Source: Streptomyces termitum (lineage in GTDB: Bacteria; Actinomycetota; Actinomycetes; Streptomycetales; Streptomycetaceae). Taken from it: 64,000 nt of DNA. The position numbers and the translations under genes are program-made. This document shows positions 50,533 to 58,899 of this stretch, piece by piece (positions within the stretch are counted from its first letter, which is position 1; each line of letters opens with the position of its first letter). The stretch is taken from contig NZ_BMUL01000023.1 in NCBI RefSeq assembly GCF_014650175.1, positions 24,828 through 88,827 on the forward strand. Direction: 5' to 3'. The notes beneath the pieces are model-generated. The model worked only from the letters and a program-made list of their open reading frames with translations, searched no databases and was not told the origin of the DNA.

Positions 50533-51081
50533 GTGGCGAGTCAGTTCCAGCACGACAAGTTCCTCGACATGTTCCAGGCGTTCGACGCCGACGGGAACGG
50601 CTACCTCGACGAGCGCGACTTCCAGGCCCTCGCGGAGCGCTGGCGGGCCCTGCCCCGGGTCCGGCCGGGCTCCGAACTCGCCGGACGCGTGGACACCGTC
50701 GTACTGGGCTGGTGGGACCACCTCGCCACCCACGTCGACACGGACCACGACGGCAGGGTCGACATGGACGAGCTCCTCACCATGGTGGACATGCTGCACA
50801 CCATGCGCGAGGTCGTCGCCGCGACCGCCGAGACCATCTTCGACGCCGTCGACGAGAACGGCGACGGCCGCATCTCGCCCGAGGAGCACCAGCGGCTGGT
50901 CGACACCTGGCACGGCCGCAGCGTCGACACCACCGGCGTCTTCGAACAACTCGACCGGGACGGCGACGGCTACCTCAGCCGCCCCGAGTTCACCGCGCTG
51001 TGGATCGAGTTCTGGATCAGCGACGACCCCGCCGACCCGGGCAACCAGCTCTGCGGCCCCGTCCCCACCACCCGCACCTGA
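50533..51081 (+). CDS. EF-hand calcium-binding protein (calerythrin-like), four hands
   Basis: 182 aa, GTG start. Four canonical EF-hand loops are visible: DADGNGYLDERD, DTDHDGRVDMDE, DENGDGRISPEE and DRDGDGYLSRPE, each with acidic residues at positions 1, 3, 5 and 12. The length and spacing match calerythrin and other bacterial sarcoplasmic-type proteins that buffer or sense Ca2+ in the cytoplasm. A second EF-hand gene follows. Confidence 0.95.
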   Translation: MASQFQHDKFLDMFQAFDADGNGYLDERDFQALAERWRALPRVRPGSELAGRVDTVVLGWWDHLATHVDTDHDGRVDMDELLTMVDMLHTMREVVAATAETIFDAVDENGDGRISPEEHQRLVDTWHGRSVDTTGVFEQLDRDGDGYLSRPEFTALWIEFWISDDPADPGNQLCGPVPTTRT

Positions 51082-51254
51082 CACCGCCCGACCGGTGGCC
51101 CCCGGTCCCGGCGCCCCGCCGCTCCCGGCACCCTCACCCGTCCCGGTGGTGCGGGGCGCCCCGCCGTCACGTTCCGTGCCCCGCCGCCGTTGACGGGGGA
51201 GCACGCAGTGAACCAGGCCCGCCGCGACGGGCCGCGCGAGACAGGTGTACAGAC

Positions 51255-51788
51255 ATGCGAACCGAGGCCGCCCAGCGGATCGAGCTGGTCTTCTCCCTCT
51301 TCGACGCCAACGGCAACGGGGTCCTCGACTCCGAGGACTTCGACCTCATGGCGGACCGCGTCGTGAAGGCGGCCGCCGCGTCGGACGACGACGCCAAGGC
51401 GGCCATCCGGGCCGCCTTCCGCCGCTACTGGAAGACGCTCGCCACCGAGCTGGACGCCAACGGGGACGGCGTGATCAGCGTCGAGGAGTTCCGCCCCTTC
51501 GTGCTCGACCCCGAGCGCTTCGGCCCCACCGTCACCGAGTTCGCCGAGGCCCTCTCGGTCCTCGGCGACCCCGACGGCGACGGCCTGATCGAGCGCCCGC
51601 TGTTCGTCGACCTGATGACGGCGATCGGCTTCGAGGAGCCCAACATCCACTCCCTCTTCGACGCCTTCGAGCCCGACGCCGAGGACCGCGTCACCGTCAC
51701 CGCCTGGGCCGTCGGCATCAAGGACTACTACGCCCCGGACAAGGCCGGGATCCCGGGCGACCGGCTGGTGACCGTCCCCACCGCCTGA
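51255..51788 (+). CDS. EF-hand calcium-binding protein, three good hands and one degenerate
   Basis: 177 aa. Loops DANGNGVLDSED, DANGDGVISVEE and DPDGDGLIERPL are complete or nearly so; the fourth (EPDAEDRVTVTA) has lost binding residues. It is a paralogue of the preceding gene, 173 bp downstream, so a tandem duplication with divergence is likely. Confidence 0.94.
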   Translation: MRTEAAQRIELVFSLFDANGNGVLDSEDFDLMADRVVKAAAASDDDAKAAIRAAFRRYWKTLATELDANGDGVISVEEFRPFVLDPERFGPTVTEFAEALSVLGDPDGDGLIERPLFVDLMTAIGFEEPNIHSLFDAFEPDAEDRVTVTAWAVGIKDYYAPDKAGIPGDRLVTVPTA

Positions 51789-51807
51789 CCCGGGCCGCGC
51801 CCGCCCG

Positions 51808-52734
51808 TCACCGGCCGCGCTTGTGCGCGAACACCCAGCGGTTCCCCTCCAGCGCGTCGTTCGGCTCGGGGAGGGGACCGCGCCCGTGCCGGAGCGTGAA
51901 CCCGAAGGGGGTGCACGTCGAGACGGACCAGCCCGCGGCGGTCAGCGCCCCCGCCGAGTCGGGACGCGGCCCCAGGTCGAAGAGGCGGAGCAGGTCGATC
52001 CCGATCCGCTCCCGCGTCGCCGTGTAGATCGAGCTGTCGCGGTACGCCAGCAGGTCCTTCTCCAGCTTCACCTCGAAGGCCAGCGAGCCGCCCCCGGCGG
52101 TCAGCCGGTCCACCGTGCCGAGGAGGCCCGTCTCGACCGGCCCCGGCAGGTAGAACAGCAGGCCCTCGGCCAGCCAGACGCTTGGCGCGGCCGGGTCGAA
52201 GCCGGCCGAGGTCAGCGCCCCGGCCCAGTCGTCGCGCAGGTCGACCGGCACGGTCACCCGCCGCGCCCGGGGGACCGCCGAAAGGTCCGCGAGCACCCCC
52301 TCCTTGAACGCCAGGACGCCCGGCCGGTCGATCTCGTAGACGACGAGGCCGGGCGGCCAGTCCAGCCGGAAGGCCCGGCTGTCCAGGCCCGCGCCCAGCA
52401 GCACCACCTGGCGGGCGCCCGTGCCGGTCGACCGGAGCAGGAAGTCGTCGAGGACCCGGGTCCGCAGGCCGAAGTAGCGGGCGAACCGCCCCCACAGCGG
52501 GTCGCCGTCCCCGGCCGGGACCTGCCGGGGCCGTACCGGCCACCGCGCGGACACCGGCGCGGCCCGCACGAAGTGCTCCGCGTAGACGTCCCGGGCCAGG
52601 CTGTCCGGACGGTGGGTCTCGATCGCCCGCGCCGCGGCCACCAGCAGGGCGGTCAGCCCCACGCCCCCCTCCACGCCCGCGGCGCGTACCCCGCCCGCCG
52701 CGTCCTTCGTGTCCTCCGTGCGCGTCTCGCTCAT
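51808..52734 (-). CDS. SAM-dependent O-methyltransferase, PPM1/TIGR00027 type
   Basis: 308 aa. SAM-binding segment QVVLLGAGLDSRAFRLDWP, followed by VVYEIDRPGVLAFKE and WLAEGLLFYLP, is typical of the leucine carboxyl methyltransferase-like family, whose actinobacterial members methylate carboxylates or hydroxyls of small metabolites. The ATG overlaps the stop of the alcohol dehydrogenase gene (ATGA). As last gene of the mfnB operon it could methylate a furan carboxylate; this is inference. Confidence 0.92.
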   Translation of the reverse strand: MSETRTEDTKDAAGGVRAAGVEGGVGLTALLVAAARAIETHRPDSLARDVYAEHFVRAAPVSARWPVRPRQVPAGDGDPLWGRFARYFGLRTRVLDDFLLRSTGTGARQVVLLGAGLDSRAFRLDWPPGLVVYEIDRPGVLAFKEGVLADLSAVPRARRVTVPVDLRDDWAGALTSAGFDPAAPSVWLAEGLLFYLPGPVETGLLGTVDRLTAGGGSLAFEVKLEKDLLAYRDSSIYTATRERIGIDLLRLFDLGPRPDSAGALTAAGWSVSTCTPFGFTLRHGRGPLPEPNDALEGNRWVFAHKRGR

Positions 52735-53840
52735 CGGCTTCCTCCCTCGGGGATCAGGACGGGTTTGACCACGAGGCCCGCCTCGCAGTCGCGCTCGGCC
52801 TCGTTGACCTCGGACAGCGGATAGGTGCGGATCAGCCGGTCGAAGGGGAACCGCCCGGCCTGCCACAGCCCGGTCAGCCGGGGGATCAGCAGTCCGGGGA
52901 CCGCGTCCCCCTCGCAGATGTGGCGGACGGAGCGGCCCCGGTCCAGCGTCCCGGGTTCGAGCGGCAGCACGCCGGGCAGCCGGGCCACCAGGCCGAGGGT
53001 GCCGGTGGGGCGCAGCGCCCGCAGCGCGTCGTTGACCAGCTCCGGCGAGGCCGTGGTGTCGAGCGCGTACCGCGCGCCGCCGTCGGTCAGCCGCCGGATC
53101 CGGTCGGGCAGCCCGGCCGTCCCGGCGGGCAGCGGGACCGCGCCGAACCGCTCGGCCAGGGCCAGCCGCCGGGGATGCCGGTCGACGGCCACGACCGGCG
53201 CGCCGGCGGCCCCGGCCGCCATCACCGCCGCCAGCCCCACCGCCCCCGCGCCGAGGACGACGAGCGGATCGCCGGGCCCGGCCCGGAAGGAGTTCAGTAC
53301 GGCCCCGGCGCCGGTGAGGAAGCCGCAGCCGAGCGGCCCGAGCAGCGCGAGGGGCAGCGCGGGATCGACCCGGACGGCGTTGCGGGCCCGCACGAGCGCG
53401 TACCGGGCGAACGACGACTGGCCGAACCAGCGGGGCGCCAGCGCGTCCCCGGCCGCGTCGGTGAACCGGGGCGGATGCTCCGGGCGCCCGCCGAAGAGGT
53501 TGAGGGCGGCGAACGAGTCGCAGTAGGCGGGGGCCGCGCCCCGGCAGGCGGGGCAGTCCCCGCAGGAGTCGAAGCTCAGCACCACGTGGTCGCCGACCCC
53601 GATCGCACCGCCCGGCCCGTCGCCCGCCGCCACCACGATCCCGGCCCCCTCGTGACCGAGGACCGCCGGCAGCGGGCTGCGGCCTGCCGACCGCCGGACC
53701 GCCAGGTCGGTCCGGCACATCCCGCAGCCCGCGATCTCCACCAGCAGCTCACCGGGCCCCGGCTCCCCGGACAGGGCCACCTCCTCGACCGCGAACGGCC
53801 CCTCGTACGAGCGCAGCACGGCCGCGCGGAACCTCGTCAC
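52731..53840 (-). CDS. Zinc-dependent alcohol dehydrogenase (aryl/benzyl alcohol type)
   Basis: 369 aa from a GTG that overlaps the ALDH stop (GTGA). Catalytic zinc ligands Cys42 and His63 with Glu64 (GHEGAG) and the Cys in GPLGCGFLTGAG; structural zinc Cys93, Cys96, Cys99, Cys107. The NAD loop is VLGAGAVGLAAV. The set is that of aryl-alcohol/ class III-type dehydrogenases. In the operon it would oxidise a hydroxymethyl group on a ring to the aldehyde. Confidence 0.95.
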   Translation of the reverse strand: MTRFRAAVLRSYEGPFAVEEVALSGEPGPGELLVEIAGCGMCRTDLAVRRSAGRSPLPAVLGHEGAGIVVAAGDGPGGAIGVGDHVVLSFDSCGDCPACRGAAPAYCDSFAALNLFGGRPEHPPRFTDAAGDALAPRWFGQSSFARYALVRARNAVRVDPALPLALLGPLGCGFLTGAGAVLNSFRAGPGDPLVVLGAGAVGLAAVMAAGAAGAPVVAVDRHPRRLALAERFGAVPLPAGTAGLPDRIRRLTDGGARYALDTTASPELVNDALRALRPTGTLGLVARLPGVLPLEPGTLDRGRSVRHICEGDAVPGLLIPRLTGLWQAGRFPFDRLIRTYPLSEVNEAERDCEAGLVVKPVLIPEGGSR

Positions 53841-55504
53841 GGCTCCTCCCTGGGGCGGTGGACGACGAACGGCCGGAGGTTCCCGTAGAACCCCCACGGC
53901 CCGCCCGCGACGCCGACGCCGCTCTCCTTGACGCCCGCGAAGGGCTGGGCGAGGGACAGCTCGGCATGGTGGTTGATCCAGGCCGTGCCGCATTCGAGCC
54001 GCTCCGCCACCGCCCCGGCCCGGTCGAGGTCGGTGCCCCACACCGAGCCGCCCAGGCCGAAACCGGTGCCGTTGGCCGCGGCGACGGCCTCGTCGAGGCT
54101 CCGGTACGGCAGCACGGGCAGGACCGGCCCGAACTGCTCCTCGGTCACCACCGGACTGCCGGGCGGGACGCCGGTGAGGACGGTGGGCGCGAAGAAGTAC
54201 CCCGGCCGGTCCAGCCGCCGGCCCCCGGCCGCGGCCCGCGCGCCGTCCGCGAGGGCCCGCTCGGTGACCCGCTCGACCCGGGCCAGCTGGGCGGCGTTGT
54301 TGACCGGCCCCAGCCGGGTGCCCGGGGCGAGACCGGGGCCGACGGCGACGCTCCGCGCCCGCTGTGCGAGGGCCTCGACGACTTCGGCGTGCAGCCGGGC
54401 CGGCACGTACACCCGCTTGACCGCCATGCAGACCTGACCGCAGTTGCGGAACGCGGCCCAGAACAGCCGGTCCGCGATCCGGTCCACCTCGACGTCGTCC
54501 AGCAGGACGGCCGCGTCGTTGCCGCCGAGCTCCAGGGTGACCCGCGCCAGCGAGTCCGCCGCGGCCCGCGCGACCGCCCGCCCGGTCGGCACCGAGCCGG
54601 TGAAGGTGACGTGGCGGATCCCCGGGTGGGAGGCGAGCCGGGCGCCGAGGGGCTCGTGGCCGGTGACGACCGTCAGGACGCCCTCGGGGAGCGCGGCGGC
54701 GAGGACGGCGCCGAGCGCGCGGGTGGCGAGCGGCGTGAACGGCGACGGCTTGAGGACCATGGTGTTGCCCGCCGCCAGCGCGGGCGCGAACTTCGCCGCC
54801 GCGAGCTGGAGCGGGAAGTTCCACGGGACGATCGCGGCGACGGGCCCGAGGGACCGCCAGCGGACCTCGCTGTCCACCGGCCGGCCGTCGTCGATCCGCC
54901 GGGTCCTGGGAGCCAGCCCGGCGAAGTAACGCAGCCGGGCCGCCGTGCGGGCGACCTCCGCCGCCGACTCGGCGAGCGGCTTGCCCTGCTCCCGGGTGAG
55001 CAGCCGGGCGAGGTCGTCGCCGGCCGCCTCCACGGCGTCGGCCGAGGCGAGCAGCGCGGCGGTACGGGCGGCGGGGTCGGCCCGCCAGCCGTACCAGGCC
55101 CGCCGGGCCTCCTCGACGACACCGTCCAACGCGTCCGGCCCCTGGTCGGGCGCCTCGGCGAACACCTCCCCGGTGGCCGGGTCGACGACACCGAACCGCC
55201 CCTCCCGCCGCCGACCGCCACCGACCGGGGGAGCCGCCCGCCGCGCGGGCCGGGGACCGGGGCGGGAATCGGGCCGGGAGACGGACACGGGATCGAGCCG
55301 GGAGCCGGGGACGGGCCGGGAGCCGGATACGGGATCGAGCTGGGAGCCGGGGACGGGCTCGGACCGGGAGCCGGAGACAGGGCCGGTACGGGAGTCGGGG
55401 CCGGCATCGAGGCCGGGATCGACCCCGGAGCCGGAGCCCGGAGGGAGGCCGGTACGGGAATCGGGCCGGGGACCGGGTAGGGGTACGGGCGCGGACGTCG
55501 GCAT
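53837..55504 (-). CDS. NAD(P)-dependent aldehyde dehydrogenase with repetitive N-terminal arm
   Basis: 555 aa from the ATG seven bases behind the mfnB stop. The catalytic domain starts near residue 103 (FGVVDPATGEVFAEAP); Glu325 (LELGGND) and nucleophile Cys359 (NCGQVC) are present, as are VPWNFPLQ and FTGSVPTG. The first 95 residues are a Pro/Ser/Arg/Asp repeat with units like SRLDPVSG, without parallel in the family. In-frame GTG codons inside it could be the real start, for example at DPVSVS. It should oxidise an aldehyde to a carboxylate. Confidence 0.93.
   Translation of the reverse strand: MPTSAPVPLPGPRPDSRTGLPPGSGSGVDPGLDAGPDSRTGPVSGSRSEPVPGSQLDPVSGSRPVPGSRLDPVSVSRPDSRPGPRPARRAAPPVGGGRRREGRFGVVDPATGEVFAEAPDQGPDALDGVVEEARRAWYGWRADPAARTAALLASADAVEAAGDDLARLLTREQGKPLAESAAEVARTAARLRYFAGLAPRTRRIDDGRPVDSEVRWRSLGPVAAIVPWNFPLQLAAAKFAPALAAGNTMVLKPSPFTPLATRALGAVLAAALPEGVLTVVTGHEPLGARLASHPGIRHVTFTGSVPTGRAVARAAADSLARVTLELGGNDAAVLLDDVEVDRIADRLFWAAFRNCGQVCMAVKRVYVPARLHAEVVEALAQRARSVAVGPGLAPGTRLGPVNNAAQLARVERVTERALADGARAAAGGRRLDRPGYFFAPTVLTGVPPGSPVVTEEQFGPVLPVLPYRSLDEAVAAANGTGFGLGGSVWGTDLDRAGAVAERLECGTAWINHHAELSLAQPFAGVKESGVGVAGGPWGFYGNLRPFVVHRPREEP
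55250..55500 (-). repeat. Imperfect 24-bp tandem repeats in the ALDH 5' end
   Basis: Units containing GGGAGCCGG, GGATCGAG and GACGGG recur with a period near 24 bp and encode the SRxxPVxG repeats of the N-terminal arm. Confidence 0.65.
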
Positions 55505-55511
55505 CCCGGCG

Positions 55512-56273
55512 TCAGCTCGCGGCGGCGGCGACGTCGGCCGCGTACTCGCGCGCCTGCCGGTCCATCTCGGCCCGGAAGGCGGCCACCAGGTCCGGCCTGA
55601 TCCTTCCCGCGTCGCGGTCGCCGCCCTGGCAGACCGCCCCGCGCACCCCCACGATGTCCGTGCCCATACGGGTCAGCGCCCCGAGGTCGGCCTGCCGGAC
55701 GCTGCCCGCGAGCGCGGCGAGCAGATCGGCCGCGTGGGCGCGCCGGACGAACTCGGCGCAGACGTCCGGCGGCAGGTGGTCGAACAGCCGCGTCCCGTCC
55801 TTCACGGCCGTGTCGAGCATGGCCGCGTCGGCACCGGACCGGGCGGCGATGTCGGGGACGGAGAGCGGGTTGACGCAGCCGACGCGGTGCGCGTCGGCGT
55901 AACCGGAGGCGACCACCAGGGCCTCCGGACGGTGGTCCTTCACGGCCCGGACGACCGCCCGCATCACCTCGACGCCCTGCTCGGGCGTCGTACACCCGTA
56001 GAGGCCGACCTTGATGTACGTGGCGCCGGAGACCACCGCGCCGAGCGCGGCCTGCGCGACCGTGCCGGGCTTGTACGGGACGTCCCCGACGGTCGCGGAG
56101 ACCGGCTTGTCCGCCGGGACCGCGTCCCGGACCTCCCTGATGACCCAGGGGAAGTTGGCGCCGAGCGACCCCTCGGCGGGCCTCTTCACGTCCACGATGT
56201 CGAGGTGTTCCGCCGCCTTCGCACAGTCGAGGGCCTCTTCGACGCCGTCCGGGGAGATGAGAAGCAACACCAT
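55512..56273 (-). CDS. mfnB: (5-formylfuran-3-yl)methyl phosphate synthase, MfnB homologue
   Basis: 253 aa, ATG 56273 with GGAAGGAG. The whole length follows archaeal MfnB (DUF556): LDIVDVKRPAEGSLGANFPW, SATVGDVPYKPGT, YIKVGLYG, ASGYADAHRVG, DTAVKDG, IVGVRGA. Catalytic residues of the M. jannaschii enzyme as I recall them (Lys27, Lys85, Asp151, Lys155) all have counterparts with a constant shift of three: Lys30, Lys88, Asp154, Lys158. MfnB makes the furan 4-HFC-P from two glyceraldehyde 3-phosphates for methanofuran. A methanofuran use is unlikely in Streptomyces; the next genes (ALDH, ADH, methyltransferase) suggest a furan metabolite instead. Confidence 0.95.
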   Translation of the reverse strand: MVLLLISPDGVEEALDCAKAAEHLDIVDVKRPAEGSLGANFPWVIREVRDAVPADKPVSATVGDVPYKPGTVAQAALGAVVSGATYIKVGLYGCTTPEQGVEVMRAVVRAVKDHRPEALVVASGYADAHRVGCVNPLSVPDIAARSGADAAMLDTAVKDGTRLFDHLPPDVCAEFVRRAHAADLLAALAGSVRQADLGALTRMGTDIVGVRGAVCQGGDRDAGRIRPDLVAAFRAEMDRQAREYAADVAAAAS

Positions 56274-56644
56274 GAGCTCCTTCCGCCGCACGCCCGCCCG
56301 TCCGTGGGACGCGGGACAGGGGGGTGCGGATCGCCTGGTTCATGTGCGGTGCGCTCATCATTTCCGCCGCCCCCGCGCGCCGGTAGAGCGCGCGGAGTGC
56401 CCGAGGGGCGCTCACGCCGCGCCGAATGCGCCGCGTGCACCGGCGTAAGCCGGAGCACAGGCTCTCTTTCTCAGGCGGGACCTGCCCGGGACCCGCCCGG
56501 TGCGAGGACGGCAGCGGAACGGCCCCGAGATTTCCGGCCCCCGGCATGACCGGCCGCCGCCGGGCCCGGTGACAATGCGGCTGTCTTCGGCCCGGTCCGC
56601 GCTCCGCGCACCGGGCCCCGCGGAACGGGGAAGGGAGCGACGCC
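56274..56644. other. Divergent region upstream of mfnB with a hairpin
   Basis: No gene is supported. GTGC-A-CCGGC-GTAA-GCCGG-A-GCAC (56435-56458) forms a tetraloop hairpin that would lie in a long leader of the mfnB transcript or near its promoter. Confidence 0.5.
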
Positions 56645-56956
56645 ATGGGATGGGTCGTGGGAACGGGCGCGGTCATGGGACTGCTGGTGATCACCCTGGG
56701 CGTCGCCGCCCTCCGGACGGGCTGGGTCCTGCCCGTCTCCCGACGGCACGTCACCCGCCCCCGCCTCTACGGGGCCGGCGCCCTGGTCCTCGGCGCCTCG
56801 CTCCTGCTGCCGGGCCTCTCCGCCCTGCGCCTGCTGCCCGGTGTCTCGGAGGAGACCCGCCTCCTCGGCGGAACCGGCCTCCTGCTCGCCGGTCTGCTCC
56901 TGCTCCTCGTCAGCCAGCTGTCACCGCTCCACCGCGACCGGCGAAGCACCCTGTAG
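56645..56956 (+). CDS. Small membrane protein, 103 aa
   Basis: ATG with GGGAAGGGAG upstream. Three hydrophobic helices (about 4-24, 42-62, 72-92) with a short cytoplasmic tail; no family is recognised. It may be a simple integral membrane protein of about three passes. Confidence 0.8.
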   Translation: MGWVVGTGAVMGLLVITLGVAALRTGWVLPVSRRHVTRPRLYGAGALVLGASLLLPGLSALRLLPGVSEETRLLGGTGLLLAGLLLLLVSQLSPLHRDRRSTL

Positions 56957-57120
56957 AAAACGCCGCCCCGCCCGCCGCCCCGCCAGCCACCGGGCACCGG
57001 CGGCGGGCCCTCGGCCAGGATGCCAGGACCAGGCGGAACAGGAAGTCCCCGCTCAGCTCCCGGCGGGTACGTACTCAGGCGACCGTCCCCGGCGGAACGG
57101 GAGGGGGATAGCCTCCGCGC

Positions 57121-57435
57121 ATGGCAGAGAGCGAAGCGGAGAAGAAGGAGCACCGGCCCCTCGTCTGGACGGCGGGCCGGCTGCGGGAAGCGCTCAGGGA
57201 CGTCCCCGACGACGCCCTCGTGCACATCGCCGTCGCGCCGGTCCCCGGCGCCCTCGACTACGACGACCGGGTCCTGATCGGATACGGGGCCGCGACGCTG
57301 GTCCGCCCGGCGACCGACGAGGAACCGGCACGGACCGAGATCGAGCACACCCTGTTTGCGGACTGGCCGGCCGGCGCCTACGAGAACACCTACCCGTGGG
57401 CCGACGACGGCGGGCAGGGCTGCGACGACGAGTAG
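57121..57435 (+). CDS. Small acidic protein (DUF6225-like), 104 aa
   Basis: Begins MAESEAEKKEHRPLVWTAGRLREAL; the WTAGRLREALRDVPDDALVHI segment resembles the family of short Streptomyces proteins I know as DUF6225. Acidic ends, no membrane part. Function unknown. Confidence 0.78.
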   Translation: MAESEAEKKEHRPLVWTAGRLREALRDVPDDALVHIAVAPVPGALDYDDRVLIGYGAATLVRPATDEEPARTEIEHTLFADWPAGAYENTYPWADDGGQGCDDE

Positions 57436-57563
57436 CGCGAATGAGGACCGCCCGCCGCACGGGTCCGCCCCGTATCCGTGCGGAGGACGGGTGTCGGCCA
57501 TGTCACCCTCTCCGAGCCACCTGTCTGAAAAAGATACTTCGTGCGTCGATATATGCTCGCTCC

Positions 57564-57905
57564 ATGACGCGACCGAACCCGTCCCTGACGGAACCGCAGT
57601 ACTTCATCCTCGCCGCGCTCCTGGACGGCCCCCTGCACGGCTACGGCATCATCAAGGCCGCCGAGCAGGCCACCGGCGGCCGGCTCCGCATCGCCGTCGG
57701 CACCCTCTACGGCGCACTGGAGCGGCTGGAACGCGCCGGCCTCGTCACCCCCGGCGAAGAAGAGATCGTCGACGGCCGGGCACGCCGCTACTACCTGCTC
57801 ACCGAGGAGGGCACCGCCGCCCTCGACCGGGAGGCGCTGCGCATGCGGCAGGCGGCGGCCGTCGTCCTCGGCCGCACCCGGGACACCGGGGTGGCCCCCG
57901 CGTGA
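57564..57905 (+). CDS. PadR-family transcriptional regulator
   Basis: 113 aa. Winged helix starting LTEPQYFILAALLDGPLHGYGIIKA, with GTLYGALERLERAGLV and RRYYLLTEEG, all PadR hallmarks. Such short PadR proteins usually repress the gene that follows them; here the membrane protein gene overlaps by four bases (GTGA). The upstream region holds an AT-rich GATATATGC stretch a few bases before the ATG. Confidence 0.94.
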   Translation: MTRPNPSLTEPQYFILAALLDGPLHGYGIIKAAEQATGGRLRIAVGTLYGALERLERAGLVTPGEEEIVDGRARRYYLLTEEGTAALDREALRMRQAAAVVLGRTRDTGVAPA

Positions 57906-58861
57906 ACCGCCTGCTGCTCGCCGCCTACCCCAAGGAACACCGCGCCCGGCAGGGGGACGAACTGCTGGCCTGCCTCGCCGAGGCGTACCCCGGCCGCTCC
58001 TGGCCCCCGGCCCGCGAGGTCGCCGCCCTGACGCGCGCCGGAGTACAGGCCCGCGCCCGCGCCGTCGTCGACGACACGGCCCGGCCCTGGTGGCTGGACG
58101 GCATCCACCTGGCCGCCCTCGTCCTCGCCGCCCTGGCCCTCGTCCCGTACCTCCAGGACGTCTGGCACTGGGCGCTGCGCATCGACCCCGGCACACACGC
58201 CATCGCCTTCCGCTTCTCCGGCTGGTACCCCTGGGCGGAGGGCGAGGGCGGCAGGACCCGGCTGCTGCCCTACGGACTGCTCCCGCTGGTCTGCCTCCTC
58301 GCACTGCTGCGCGGCAAGGCGTGGATCGCCCTGCCCGCCGCCGCGACGATGATCTACGCGGGCGCCTCCTTCCACCACAGCACGCTCTTCGGCGACGAGG
58401 GCAAGGCCGGCCTCGGCTACTACGGCCTCGGCGCCCCGATCACCGCCCGCGACCTGGTCCTGTCCGCGACCCTGTGCGCCGCCTGCGCCGTACTGGCCCT
58501 CTGCCGCCCCGGCCGCCTGCGCCGCCACTCGTACCGCTGGCTGCTCCCCCTCCTGCTCGCCCTCTTCGTCGCCGGCGGCCTGCACGTCATCGCCGTCAGC
58601 CCGTCCTTCCAGCGCGGCATGTTCCTCCTGGAGATCGCCGGACTGCTCACCGCGTGGGTGGCGACGGCGGCCACCGGCGACCACCGCTGGCTGATCCCCG
58701 TCGCGGCGTTCGCGTTCGTCCGCGTCCAGGCGATCGTCGTCCAGCCGGACGGATTCATGCGGTCCCTGCCGGACCTGGTCGTCCTCCTGCTCCTCGTCGC
58801 CCCCCTCCCGGCCCTGGCCATCGCCGCCCAGCGCCGCCAGGACCGCGCCCTCCTCGGCTGA
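57902..58861 (+). CDS. Integral membrane protein coupled to PadR
   Basis: 319 aa, GTG overlapping the padR stop. A short N-terminal segment (LLLAAYPKEHRARQGDELLACL) is typical of proteins encoded next to PadR genes. Then come about eight membrane helices. Substrate unknown. Probably one transcript with padR and the PAP2 gene. Confidence 0.86.
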   Translation: MNRLLLAAYPKEHRARQGDELLACLAEAYPGRSWPPAREVAALTRAGVQARARAVVDDTARPWWLDGIHLAALVLAALALVPYLQDVWHWALRIDPGTHAIAFRFSGWYPWAEGEGGRTRLLPYGLLPLVCLLALLRGKAWIALPAAATMIYAGASFHHSTLFGDEGKAGLGYYGLGAPITARDLVLSATLCAACAVLALCRPGRLRRHSYRWLLPLLLALFVAGGLHVIAVSPSFQRGMFLLEIAGLLTAWVATAATGDHRWLIPVAAFAFVRVQAIVVQPDGFMRSLPDLVVLLLLVAPLPALAIAAQRRQDRALLG

Positions 58862-58899
58862 GCCACCCGCCCCGCCCCTCCCGCAGACAGAGAAGAACG

